Assembly (NCBI GenBank): GCA_045649405.1
Contig: JAZRPW010000007.1
Span: forward strand, 41,507-105,506
DNA: 64,000 nucleotides
Source of the DNA: RUG11462 sp045649405
Lineage (GTDB): Bacteria > Bacillota > Clostridia > Oscillospirales > Acutalibacteraceae
Direction: 5' to 3'
Part shown: one piece after another, positions 26,671 through 35,152 of the stretch
Layout: each line of letters begins with the position of its first letter
Position numbering within the stretch: position 1 is the first letter of the stretch
Translations under genes and position numbers: made by a program
Notes under the pieces: generated by a model
Databases searched by the model: none
Told to the model about the DNA's origin: nothing
The model's input: only the letters and a program-made list of their open reading frames with translations

Positions 26671-27561
26671 ATGAATTCTCGTCAATTGCAATATGCTATT
26701 CTTTTATCAGAAATCGGTAGTTTTTCATTAGTTGCTGAAAAGCTTAATATAACTCAACCTGCACTCAGCAAACAAATATTAAGTTTAGAAAAAGAAATTG
26801 GAACTTCCCTTTTCAACAGAAACAATTCTTCAACCACTTTAACCGCTGCAGGTGAATATTTCATTAGATATGCAAAAGATATCATTTATAACGAAAAGCA
26901 ATTGCTTCGTTCTATGGAGCAATTTAAAAATGGTAATCTCGGAAATCTTGTTATAGGAATGAGTTCTTTTAGAAGTTCTTATCTTCTTCCACCCGTTATT
27001 AAAAAAGTAAGAGATAAATATCCTGGAATTCGAGTTAAACTTCACGAGGCGAGCGTTGAAACGCTCAAAAAAGAAGCGACCGATGGAAACTTTGATTTTG
27101 CTATGGTCAACCTTCCAGTAGACGAATCTCTGTTTGATGTTACACCTATTGAGAGTGACAATTTGGTTTTGGTTGTTCATAACGATATTGTTGAAAACAC
27201 ACCATTAAAGGAAAAAACAGAAATCACTTTCGCAGAAACAAAAGATTTGCCTTTTGTTGTTATTGGTCCTAATCAAGAAACAAGAAAATTGTTTGAAAAT
27301 CTTTGTGTTACAGCAAATATAACTCCTAATATTGTAGCAGAAGTTGTAACACTTACAACTTCTTGGGAGATGGCTTGTCAAGGTGTTGGAGCAACTCTTT
27401 TGCCGTTACAATTTATAAAAAACAAAACTTTGAACCAAAACCTTAAAATTATAAAAATCAAAGATTCAACATTACTTAGACAACCTGTTATAATAACTAT
27501 AAAAGGTCAGTATATTTCCGAATGTGCTAGGTACACTATTGATTTACTAACAAATAAATAA
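26671..27561 (+). CDS. LysR family transcriptional regulator
   Basis: The 296-residue regulator has the N-terminal LysR helix-turn-helix (about 1-60; QLQYAILLSEIGSFSLVAEKLNITQPALSKQILSLE is read across 4-38) and a periplasmic-binding-protein-like effector domain (about 90-290; LVIGMSSFRSSYLLPPVIKKV, ATLLPLQFI). It is divergent from the ATP-grasp/transporter operon and shares a 169-base control region with two dyads, so it most likely controls that operon and itself. The effector is probably the transported or ligated small molecule (inference). The ribosome site is weak (GGAT). A bidirectional terminator follows. Confidence 0.93.
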   Translation: MNSRQLQYAILLSEIGSFSLVAEKLNITQPALSKQILSLEKEIGTSLFNRNNSSTTLTAAGEYFIRYAKDIIYNEKQLLRSMEQFKNGNLGNLVIGMSSFRSSYLLPPVIKKVRDKYPGIRVKLHEASVETLKKEATDGNFDFAMVNLPVDESLFDVTPIESDNLVLVVHNDIVENTPLKEKTEITFAETKDLPFVVIGPNQETRKLFENLCVTANITPNIVAEVVTLTTSWEMACQGVGATLLPLQFIKNKTLNQNLKIIKIKDSTLLRQPVIITIKGQYISECARYTIDLLTNK

Positions 27562-27567
27562 TTTTTT

Positions 27568-27598
27568 AAAAAACAGGAGTTTTAAACTCCTGTTTTTT
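27568..27598. terminator. bidirectional terminator between lysR and ugd
   Basis: A symmetric hairpin with an ACAGGAGTTT / AAACTCCTGT stem, A-rich 5' side and T8 3' side, separates the converging lysR gene and polysaccharide operon. It ends both. Confidence 0.9.
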
Positions 27599-27606
27599 TT
27601 GCTTTT

Positions 27607-28836
27607 TCAATCCCTAGAAAACAGATCTCTAGTATAAACTTTTTCTTTAACATCTGCTAAAGATTCATCATTTCTATTTGCAACGATTACGTTACTGCGA
27701 GATTTGAACTCTTCCAAATCTCTTACAACTTCGCTACCATAGAATTCTGCATCTTTAAGTGTTGGCTCGTAAACTAACACTGTAACGCCTTTTGCGTTAA
27801 TGCGTTTCATTACGCCTTGGATTGATGATTGACGGAAGTTATCAGAGCCTGATTTCATTGTAAGGCGGTAGATACCAACTGTATATTTAGAAGCATTTGC
27901 AAAGTCTGACACGCCGTTTTCATCATAAAAACCACATTTTCTTAACACTTGGTCTGCAACAAAATCTTTACGAGTTCTGTTAGACTCAACAATTGCGCCG
28001 ATGATGTCATTTGGAACATCTCTAAAGTTTGCAAGCAATTGTTTTGTATCTTTTGGCAAACAGTAGCCACCATAACCAAAAGATGGGTTATTATAATGCC
28101 CACCAATTCTTGGGTCTAAACTTACGCCTTCAATAATTTGTTTTGTATCAAGACCACGAACTTCAGCATAAGTATCAAGCTCATTAAAGAATGATACTCG
28201 AAGGGCGAGATATGTATTAGCGAAAAGCTTGATTGCCTCTGCTTCGGTTGTATAAGTAATAAGAATGTCAATATCTTTCTTTACTGCACCCTCTTTTAAA
28301 AGTGCTGCGAATTCTTCTGCTTTTGGCTTGAGTTCAGTATAAATTTTTGGCACACCAACAACAATTCTTGAAGGGTTAAGATTGTCAAAAAGTGCTTTGC
28401 CTTCACGCAAGAATTCCGGGCTGAAAAGTATATTTTTAACGCCATATTTTTCAATCATATTTTCAACAAAACCAACTGGCACTGTTGATTTGATAACAAG
28501 CATTGCTTCAGGGCTAACTTTCATAACCTTTTGAATTACATATTCAACAGATGATGTATCAAAAAAGTTTTTCTCAACATCATAGTTAGTTGGTGTTGAA
28601 ACAATTATATATTCTGCATCCTTGTACGCTTCTTCATCATCGACTGTTGCAGTAAGATTCAACTCTTTTGTTGCTAAATATTCTTCGATTTCTTTATCAA
28701 CAATTGGTGAGATTTTATTGTTAATCATATCAACTTTTTCAGGAATGATATCAACTGCCCAAACCTCATGATTTTGTGCTAAAAGCACCGCATTTGAAAG
28801 GCCTACATAACCTGTGCCTGCTACTGCAATTTTCAT
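27607..28836 (-). CDS. ugd: UDP-glucose 6-dehydrogenase
   Basis: This NAD-dependent enzyme oxidises UDP-glucose to UDP-glucuronate in two steps. The 409-residue protein has the Rossmann motif GTGYVG (7-12), STPTN (80-84), KSTVPVG (116-122), SPEFLREG (139-146) and the catalytic Cys in GYGGYCLPKD (C259). It is the last gene of the 24-kb locus. A UDP-glucuronate 4-epimerase three genes upstream would convert the product to UDP-galacturonate. Together they supply acidic sugars for the surface polymer. Confidence 0.92.
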   Translation of the reverse strand: MKIAVAGTGYVGLSNAVLLAQNHEVWAVDIIPEKVDMINNKISPIVDKEIEEYLATKELNLTATVDDEEAYKDAEYIIVSTPTNYDVEKNFFDTSSVEYVIQKVMKVSPEAMLVIKSTVPVGFVENMIEKYGVKNILFSPEFLREGKALFDNLNPSRIVVGVPKIYTELKPKAEEFAALLKEGAVKKDIDILITYTTEAEAIKLFANTYLALRVSFFNELDTYAEVRGLDTKQIIEGVSLDPRIGGHYNNPSFGYGGYCLPKDTKQLLANFRDVPNDIIGAIVESNRTRKDFVADQVLRKCGFYDENGVSDFANASKYTVGIYRLTMKSGSDNFRQSSIQGVMKRINAKGVTVLVYEPTLKDAEFYGSEVVRDLEEFKSRSNVIVANRNDESLADVKEKVYTRDLFSRD

Positions 28837-28854
28837 AAACTTTTCTCCTTGAAA

Positions 28855-29910
28855 TTAATTTTGCAATTTAAATATTTTATTCAAAAACTTTAGTGCTCGT
28901 GGTTCTACCAAATAAACATAAACAGCCGATAAAACTAAAGAGCCACCAATAACAAATAATAACGAGACGATTGTATTTTCAAATTTTAAATGCACTGCAA
29001 TATTAATAAAAATATAATGGAACAAATAAATAGGATAAGAAAAATCCACTTTCCATCTTTTTGTTTTTATCTTAAAAGCGGTTGCTATTATCAATAAAAT
29101 ATACACTATTTCAGTAATCGTAATAGTATTGGAAAACACTGTTATAGTTTTACCTGAAAAACCAAAGAACTTTATAGAAGTAGTTTGTTGTAAAACTAAA
29201 CACACAACATACAAACCAAAAACTACCCAATAATATTTAACTAAAGCAGGAATTATTTTGTCTCTTTCTTTGTAAATAAACATTACTAAAACAAAAATCC
29301 ACATATATGGTAGCAATAATTGCCCATAAAATTTCCCAGCTACTTCTGGTATTATATTTCTCATTGAATAAGGTAAAACATTTAACAAACAAGAAACTAA
29401 AACAGCAATTAACCAATATGAGTTCTTTTTATTTTTCATAAATGGGTAAAATAGACAAACAAAAATATAATATTGAAATTCGACAAACAATGTCCAAAGT
29501 GCACCATTTGGGCACCCAACTCCGTAACCTCTTAGCCAGTCTATTGTATAAAACCTTAAAAACGTAAACTGTGTTACAAAATATGCAATTCCATCTTTAA
29601 TAGCCGGAACACCATATAAAATAAAAATTATTATTGTACTAACAATAACAGCAAACCATAACCCAGGATAAATTCTAACAATTCTTTTCTTAAGAAACTT
29701 TTTTGCATTATCTGTTCTTTCAAAAGAGTAAGGTATTAAAATACCACTTATAACAAAGAATATTGTAACTCCATTAAAATATGTATACGGCGAAAGATAA
29801 CTAGGCAATCCTTGGACTATATTGCTTGTAAAATGCAAAAACAATACAGACATTGCCGCTATGATTCTCAACCAGTCAAATGAATTTTTATTTATATTAA
29901 ATTCACTCAT
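28855..29910 (-). CDS. acyltransferase 3 family membrane O-acyltransferase
   Basis: The 351-residue protein has about ten hydrophobic membrane segments. The N-terminal motif FDWLRIIAAMSVLFLHF contains the conserved His of the acyltransferase-3 family, and GVTIFFVISGILIPYSF is also typical. Family members acetylate or otherwise acylate sugars of surface polysaccharides at the membrane. Within this locus it most likely modifies the repeat unit; acceptor sugar and acyl group are unknown. It is co-transcribed, with 18 bases to ugd. Confidence 0.88.
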   Translation of the reverse strand: MSEFNINKNSFDWLRIIAAMSVLFLHFTSNIVQGLPSYLSPYTYFNGVTIFFVISGILIPYSFERTDNAKKFLKKRIVRIYPGLWFAVIVSTIIIFILYGVPAIKDGIAYFVTQFTFLRFYTIDWLRGYGVGCPNGALWTLFVEFQYYIFVCLFYPFMKNKKNSYWLIAVLVSCLLNVLPYSMRNIIPEVAGKFYGQLLLPYMWIFVLVMFIYKERDKIIPALVKYYWVVFGLYVVCLVLQQTTSIKFFGFSGKTITVFSNTITITEIVYILLIIATAFKIKTKRWKVDFSYPIYLFHYIFINIAVHLKFENTIVSLLFVIGGSLVLSAVYVYLVEPRALKFLNKIFKLQN

Positions 29911-29920
29911 ATAAATCTCC

Positions 29921-30427
29921 TTAATATTTATTTCTGCTATTTTTCATAAATTTATAATATTTGAAAATCAAATAAACTAATATACCTACTATTCCACCAA
30001 ATAAATCAAGCCAAATGTCTGACACTAATGACTGCCTTTTTGATATTAATTGAATTGTTTCATCAATAAATGCTATTGACAAAACAATATACACAGAATT
30101 TATCAATCTCAAAACACTTCTTTTTTTAAACAAATAATATTTTGAAACTAAAATTCCAAAAATCATATATTCCAGAAAATGCGCAAATTTTCTTATATGG
30201 TTTATCAAAAAATCATCAATAAGCGGGAATTTTCCATAAGGGATAACACTTTGGTATAGCGTTTGAGGAATCTTTGAAATCCAAAAAGAAATATCTCCAT
30301 TAAGCATTGAATTAACAAGAATAAATCCCAAAACTAATCCGATGGATATATACATTTTCTGTTTTGGTGTTAAATTCTTTATGAATTCTTTGATTTTTTC
30401 AAACCATTCTTTAAAATTAAATTTCAT
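29921..30427 (-). CDS. VanZ-like membrane protein
   Basis: The 168-residue product starts at ATG 30427 (MKFNFKEWF), overlapping the end of the epimerase gene by 11 bases; a longer in-frame extension into the epimerase frame is unlikely. Four membrane segments and the VanZ signature are visible: IRKFAHFLEYMIFGIL, then FIDETIQLISKRQSLVSDIWLDLFGGIVG. VanZ-like proteins occur in many cell-envelope loci, and their biochemical role is not established. Here it sits between the uronate epimerase and an acyltransferase gene. Confidence 0.85.
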   Translation of the reverse strand: MKFNFKEWFEKIKEFIKNLTPKQKMYISIGLVLGFILVNSMLNGDISFWISKIPQTLYQSVIPYGKFPLIDDFLINHIRKFAHFLEYMIFGILVSKYYLFKKRSVLRLINSVYIVLSIAFIDETIQLISKRQSLVSDIWLDLFGGIVGILVYLIFKYYKFMKNSRNKY

Positions 30428-31460
30428 AATATTCTTTATACCACTGCGCGAATTTTCTAAGTCCCTCGCGAAGAGATGTTGATGGTTTAAATCCAAAATC
30501 AGCTTCGAGTGCTGATGTATCAGCAAATGTTATAGGTACATCACCTGGTTGCATTGGCACGAGTTCCTTGTGTGCTTCAAAGTCATAATCTTGTGGCAAA
30601 ACGCCTGCTCTAATCAACTCTTGTTGCAAAATGTCAACAAAATCAAGAAGGTTTTCAGGGTTGTTGTTACCGATGTTATAAACCTTGTAAGGTGGAATTG
30701 GCAAACCGTCTTCCCCGTTTTGTTTTTCAGGTGCTTTAAACATAACGCGTTTTACACCTTCAACAATATCATCAACAAAGGTAAAGTCACGTTTGCAATT
30801 ACCAAAGTTGAAAATTTTGATTGTTTCGCCCTTTAAAAGTTTGTTTGTAAAGCCGAAATAAGCCATATCAGGACGACCTGCCGGGCCGTAAACTGTAAAG
30901 AATCGAAGACCGGTTGATGGAATGTTGTAAAGTTTTGAATAAGCATGAGCCATTAACTCATTGCTCTTTTTGGTTGCAGCATAAAGTGAAACTGGGTTGT
31001 CAACCTTATCATCTGTTGAATAAGGCACTTTTTTATTTGAGCCGTAAACACTTGAAGATGATGCGTAAACCAAATGTTCAACCGGGTTGTTTCTACAAGC
31101 TTCTAAAATGTTATAAAAACCAATTAAGTTTGATTCAATATAAACATCTGGATTTTCAATTGAATAACGCACGCCTGCTTGTGCTGCAAAATTTACAACA
31201 ATGTCTGGTTTGTGCTCTTCAAAAATGCTATCTATAAGTGCTTTATCAGCAATGCTACCCCTAACAAATTCCCATTTGTCATTTGTTGTGCAAACCAATT
31301 CTTCAATTTTTTGCAAACGATGTTCTTTTAATGAAACATCGTAATAATCATTCATATTATCAATGCCGATGATGTCAAAGGTTTCATCTGAGCGAAGAAG
31401 TTCAAGCACTAAATTTGCGCCGATAAAACCTGCTGCGCCTGTTACAAAAATTTTCTTCAT
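30417..31460 (-). CDS. UDP-glucuronate 4-epimerase-like NAD-dependent epimerase
   Basis: The 347-residue extended short-chain dehydrogenase has GAAGFIG (8-14), NFAAQAGVRYSIENP (90-104), SSSSVYG (134-140) and the catalytic Tyr160/Lys164 pair (LYAATKKSNE). IDNMNDYYDVSLKEHRL is typical of the UDP-glucuronate 4-epimerase (capsular protein I) group, which converts UDP-glucuronate to UDP-galacturonate. The ugd gene in the same operon supports this. Subgroup assignment within the epimerases is by motif resemblance only. Confidence 0.88.
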   Translation of the reverse strand: MKKIFVTGAAGFIGANLVLELLRSDETFDIIGIDNMNDYYDVSLKEHRLQKIEELVCTTNDKWEFVRGSIADKALIDSIFEEHKPDIVVNFAAQAGVRYSIENPDVYIESNLIGFYNILEACRNNPVEHLVYASSSSVYGSNKKVPYSTDDKVDNPVSLYAATKKSNELMAHAYSKLYNIPSTGLRFFTVYGPAGRPDMAYFGFTNKLLKGETIKIFNFGNCKRDFTFVDDIVEGVKRVMFKAPEKQNGEDGLPIPPYKVYNIGNNNPENLLDFVDILQQELIRAGVLPQDYDFEAHKELVPMQPGDVPITFADTSALEADFGFKPSTSLREGLRKFAQWYKEYYEI

Positions 31461-31464
31461 AAAC

Positions 31465-32547
31465 TTAATCTCCTAAAATAATACCGCAGATTTTATCTAC
31501 TTCTTCTATCGTTAAACCTGCATACATAGGTACTGTTAAAACCTTTTTAGAAATGTCAAGCGCTACTGGTGTTTTAGCCGCATCATAGTCATAACAATCA
31601 AAAGTATTTGTGATTGGGTAAAAATATTTTCTTGCGATTATGTCATTTTCACGAAGTTTTTCATCAATTTCATCACGATTGTATTTAAAGCCGTCAAACA
31701 CAATTGGAAAATATGCATAATTTGGTTTTGTGTTTTCTTTAACCTTTAAAAGTTTAATGCCTTTTACACCGTCAAGACGCTCAATATATCTATCATAAAC
31801 AACTTTACGCTTTGCAATTTCTTCATCAATATGTCTTAAATTGCAAAGCCCCATTGCTGCTGAAAACTCGTTCATTTTTGCATTGCCACCAACTGCTTCA
31901 ACTGACTCTGCATTTTTAATACCAAAGTTTTTAAGGTTATTAAGTTTTGTCTTTAAACTTTCATCTTTATATGTAACCGCGCCACCTTCAATTGTGTTAA
32001 ACACCTTTGTTGCGTGGAAACTGAACATTGAAGCGTCACCTAAATCGCCAGCGCCGATGCCGTCAATTTGAACACCGAAAGCGTGAGCCGCATCATAAAT
32101 AACTTTAAGATTATGTTTTTTTGCTATTTGCTCAATTTTCTTGTAATCACAAATTGTGCCATAAACATGAACAGGAATAATTGCAGATGTTTTATCTGTA
32201 ATCAACGCTTCAATTTTTTCTGCATCAATTGTGTAATCATCAGGATTAATATCACAAAAAACAGGTGTTAAACCGTTTCTGACAATTGCGTGGGTTGTTG
32301 AAGCAAATGTAAATGGAGTTGTAATTACTTCGCCTTCTAAATCCATTGCATCAATAACCATTTCAAGTGCTAAATGGCCATTAACAAAGAGCGTTGTGTT
32401 ATCAACTTTAAAATAATCACAAAGTTTTTCTTCTAACTCTCTGTGTTTTACACCGTTATTAGTAAGCCATTTTGACTCCCAAATATCTTTAATTTCTTCA
32501 CAATACTCAGAAAATTCTGGCATTGAAGAACGAGTTACATTAATCAT
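31465..32547 (-). CDS. DegT/DnrJ/EryC1 sugar aminotransferase, VioA-like
   Basis: The 360-residue PLP enzyme is of the sugar-nucleotide aminotransferase family. PFTFASTTHAIVRNGLTPVF (78-97), YDAAHAFG with the PLP-contacting Asp152, and the Schiff-base lysine in SFHATKVFNTIEGG (K181) are visible. The last motif resembles VioA-type enzymes, which aminate dTDP-4-keto-6-deoxyglucose to dTDP-4-amino-4,6-dideoxyglucose. RfbA and RfbB in this operon would supply that substrate. Neighbouring GNAT and ATP-grasp genes could then acylate the amine. The exact stereochemistry of the product cannot be read from sequence. Confidence 0.85.
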   Translation of the reverse strand: MINVTRSSMPEFSEYCEEIKDIWESKWLTNNGVKHRELEEKLCDYFKVDNTTLFVNGHLALEMVIDAMDLEGEVITTPFTFASTTHAIVRNGLTPVFCDINPDDYTIDAEKIEALITDKTSAIIPVHVYGTICDYKKIEQIAKKHNLKVIYDAAHAFGVQIDGIGAGDLGDASMFSFHATKVFNTIEGGAVTYKDESLKTKLNNLKNFGIKNAESVEAVGGNAKMNEFSAAMGLCNLRHIDEEIAKRKVVYDRYIERLDGVKGIKLLKVKENTKPNYAYFPIVFDGFKYNRDEIDEKLRENDIIARKYFYPITNTFDCYDYDAAKTPVALDISKKVLTVPMYAGLTIEEVDKICGIILGD

Positions 32548-32574
32548 TTTAATATCCTTTCAAAATAGTTTTGT

Positions 32575-33483
32575 TTATCTATTTTTCTCTAAATATTCTT
32601 TATAACACATATCTGGTTCAAAGTGAGCACCACTGTGCCATGTGCCTCTTTCTTCCTTGCTAGGCAATATTTCATAATCACCATACATAACAGTCAAAAG
32701 GCGTTTGTAACCAATTGGAATTGGAAATTCGAAATCTTCAAATTTCCACATTATTTTTTCACTGAAATCTTCACGCTTAAACACGCTGTTTTTAAGCGGA
32801 TATAAAGTAAGCGGTGCTACCGTTACCTTTTCGGTGTTTATATCTTCAAACTGCGAAGAAATTTTTTCGACAGTTTCAAAAATCTCACTAGGTGTTTTGC
32901 CCGAATAATTTTTAACCCTTAACTGATTCTTTTCATCAAGATTTGGGTGTTTCATTCTCATATAAGTTGAAGCGTCAATATTCAAACTATTAATGGTTTG
33001 ATAACGCTCTTGAGCGCCTTCATCAACAAAATTGTCAAGTGGCAAAATGTCAATGTGAATGCCAAAATTCATATCTTGATATTTAAACAATTCATTAACA
33101 CAAGTGGTGTTTGAATTTTTAAACTTTGCTATTGAAAAGCCTGATTCTTTATCAGTAATTGGTGTTTGCAAAAAGTAAGGTTCTTGTAATTTATCACAAA
33201 GAGATAAAAACTTGTTGTAATCTTTTCTTGGCATTACGACATCAATATCATCATCCCAAGGAATAAATCCACCATGTCGCACAGCACCCAAAAGAGTACC
33301 ATGCATTAAAAAGTATGTTAAATTGTGCTCTTTGCAAAGTTTGTCAAACTCTAAAAGCAAATCAAGTTCGACAATCCAAATTTTCTTGCGTTTTTCATCA
33401 ACAAGAAAATCTTCTCTTGTTTCGCTTTTCAAAAAGTCTTCACTTATTACACCTTTTGAAATAATTCTTTGATACTCTTTCAT
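32575..33483 (-). CDS. LicD family phosphotransferase
   Basis: The 302-residue protein has the LicD core at 62-79 (GTLLGAVRHGGFIPWDDD), where the Asp cluster binds metal and nucleotide, followed by DVVMPRKDY. LicD proteins move phosphocholine or similar phospho-groups from a CDP-activated donor onto surface glycans. No licA, licB or licC is present in the window, so the donor is unknown; ribitol- or glycerol-phosphate donors are also used in this family. It implies a phosphodiester in the polymer, which is relevant to the three glycosidase-domain proteins at 8-23 kb. Confidence 0.88.
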   Translation of the reverse strand: MKEYQRIISKGVISEDFLKSETREDFLVDEKRKKIWIVELDLLLEFDKLCKEHNLTYFLMHGTLLGAVRHGGFIPWDDDIDVVMPRKDYNKFLSLCDKLQEPYFLQTPITDKESGFSIAKFKNSNTTCVNELFKYQDMNFGIHIDILPLDNFVDEGAQERYQTINSLNIDASTYMRMKHPNLDEKNQLRVKNYSGKTPSEIFETVEKISSQFEDINTEKVTVAPLTLYPLKNSVFKREDFSEKIMWKFEDFEFPIPIGYKRLLTVMYGDYEILPSKEERGTWHSGAHFEPDMCYKEYLEKNR

Positions 33484-33484
33484 T

Positions 33485-33928
33485 CTAATCCTTTAAATCT
33501 TTTTTCATATAAATACTATTTCTATCAGTATCGCTTTCATAAACGAAGCCGATTTTTTCATTTAACTTAATTGCAATCGGATTATCGCAATCAACTTCAA
33601 GACGGGCTGTTTCCATTCCGTCTTTTTTCATTGTTTCAAATCCGTAATTATACAACGCCTTGCCAAGACCTTGACCTTGAAATTCTGGCTTTGTTGCAAG
33701 CAATGTAAAGTAACCGCATTTTGTTTCTTTATCATTTGAGTAAAACACAACAAACGAAGCGTAAACTCCGTCTTTTTTTGCAGCAACTACAACCGCAAAC
33801 TTTGACAACTTTTCAGAAAAAGCAAAAAGGTCTGATTGCTTTTCTTTCAGATGAGGCAAAAGCGGTAAAAATTCTGTTATTAAATTATGTATTTCTTGTG
33901 CCGATGTAATTCTAACAAAATCTATCAT
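33485..33928 (-). CDS. GNAT family N-acetyltransferase
   Basis: The 147-residue GCN5-type acyltransferase has GYFTLLATKPEFQGQGLGKALYNYGF (acetyl-CoA-binding QxxGxG loop near 82-87) and the C-terminal ARLEVDCDNPIAIKLNEKIGFV. Its start overlaps the ATP-grasp stop by four bases (ATGA), so the two are translationally coupled. In this setting it may N-acetylate the 4-amino sugar made by the VioA-like enzyme, or act on the amino acid used by the ATP-grasp enzyme. This is inferred from neighbours only. Confidence 0.85.
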   Translation of the reverse strand: MIDFVRITSAQEIHNLITEFLPLLPHLKEKQSDLFAFSEKLSKFAVVVAAKKDGVYASFVVFYSNDKETKCGYFTLLATKPEFQGQGLGKALYNYGFETMKKDGMETARLEVDCDNPIAIKLNEKIGFVYESDTDRNSIYMKKDLKD

Positions 33929-35130
33929 TTAACTATAACCTTATAATAATCATTAATATTTTCTACTATTTTTTTCATTTCATCTTCATTTTCTGCTTTG
34001 AAAACGATTGTGCCTAATGAATGAGTTGTGTTTTTGTAAGCAAAAACTTTGTCCCCTTCTTTGTGTGTGCAATAAACATCTAAAAGATTGTTCTTTTTAA
34101 ATTCTTCATCAAACCAAAGTTCTTTGAATTCTCCGTCAACTTCACTTAAAATCATATAATTGCTAAAACATCCCTTTGTTTCAGCCATTTCAAGACCACT
34201 ACAATCTTCGCCGAAAGCTGCACGCAAGGTGTAATCAATCATATCAACGCCGGTAGCGTATTGTATAAGTTGTGGAATGTAACTGCCACCATTTCTAGGG
34301 CCTAATTCCAACACATAAACATCATCATTTTCATCAATGATTACTTCAATATTATAAGCGCAGGTTTTCATATTAAGCGCCGTAATTAATCTTTGAAGTT
34401 CATCATCAACGCGTTTTTTCTCATCTTCTGTTAATTTTGAAGGCCAAAATTCGCCAAGCGCAACATAATCACGAGTGCAGTTACAATTAGTTGAATACAA
34501 CTCGTTGCCGTAACTTGTGAAAACCAATTTTCCATCAACCGAAAAGCCGTCACCTGAAATTTGGTAACCTTTTTTAACAATAAACTCTTCAACAATGAAT
34601 CTGCCGTTTCTTGAATAAACAAGTGCTTCTTCAACTGCCGCTTTCAATTCAGCTTTGTCACAAACTTTAACAACGCCCTTGCTTCCTGATGAGTCAACCG
34701 GTTTTACCATTACAGGAAGTTTGAATTCATCAATTTCTGCATTTGCTTCTTCAAATGAAGTATAGCCGTTTGCTTTTGGAGTGTTAAAGCCGTTTTTCAA
34801 AAGAAAATCTCTAAACAAATCTTTTTGTGTTAAGATTTTCACAGATTCAAAAGGGTTGCCTGGTAAATTCAATTTTTCTGCAACATAAGCAGCAGTTGGT
34901 GCAGACGGGTCTGAAGCATAAGCAACAATACCATCAATTTTTTCTTCTTTAGCAACGGCCAAAACACCATCTAAATCGGTTGTGCTTACATTATAATATT
35001 TATCTGCAAATTTATGCCCTGGATTTTCTTCTAAATAGTCACAGGTTATCACATAAATTCCTTGCTCTTTTGCGTGCTTTATGGCAGGAATTTGTTGCAT
35101 TGTGCCACCTAAAAATAATAACTTTTTCAT
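33925..35130 (-). CDS. ATP-grasp ligase of polysaccharide locus
   Basis: The 401-residue protein has an N-terminal Rossmann-like domain (KKLLFLGGTMQQIPAIKHAKEQG) and an ATP-grasp fold (about 110-310; LPVMVKPVDSSGSKGVV, FIVEEFIVKKGYQISGDGF, YVLELGPRNGGSYIPQL). Such enzymes form amide or ester bonds through acyl phosphates. It lies between an amino-acid-type aminotransferase gene and a GNAT gene with which it overlaps by 4 bases. The arrangement suggests ligation of an amino acid to an amino sugar or uronic acid. The true substrate is not known. Confidence 0.85.
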   Translation of the reverse strand: MKKLLFLGGTMQQIPAIKHAKEQGIYVITCDYLEENPGHKFADKYYNVSTTDLDGVLAVAKEEKIDGIVAYASDPSAPTAAYVAEKLNLPGNPFESVKILTQKDLFRDFLLKNGFNTPKANGYTSFEEANAEIDEFKLPVMVKPVDSSGSKGVVKVCDKAELKAAVEEALVYSRNGRFIVEEFIVKKGYQISGDGFSVDGKLVFTSYGNELYSTNCNCTRDYVALGEFWPSKLTEDEKKRVDDELQRLITALNMKTCAYNIEVIIDENDDVYVLELGPRNGGSYIPQLIQYATGVDMIDYTLRAAFGEDCSGLEMAETKGCFSNYMILSEVDGEFKELWFDEEFKKNNLLDVYCTHKEGDKVFAYKNTTHSLGTIVFKAENEDEMKKIVENINDYYKVIVK

Positions 35131-35152
35131 AAAACTCTCTTTATATATAAAC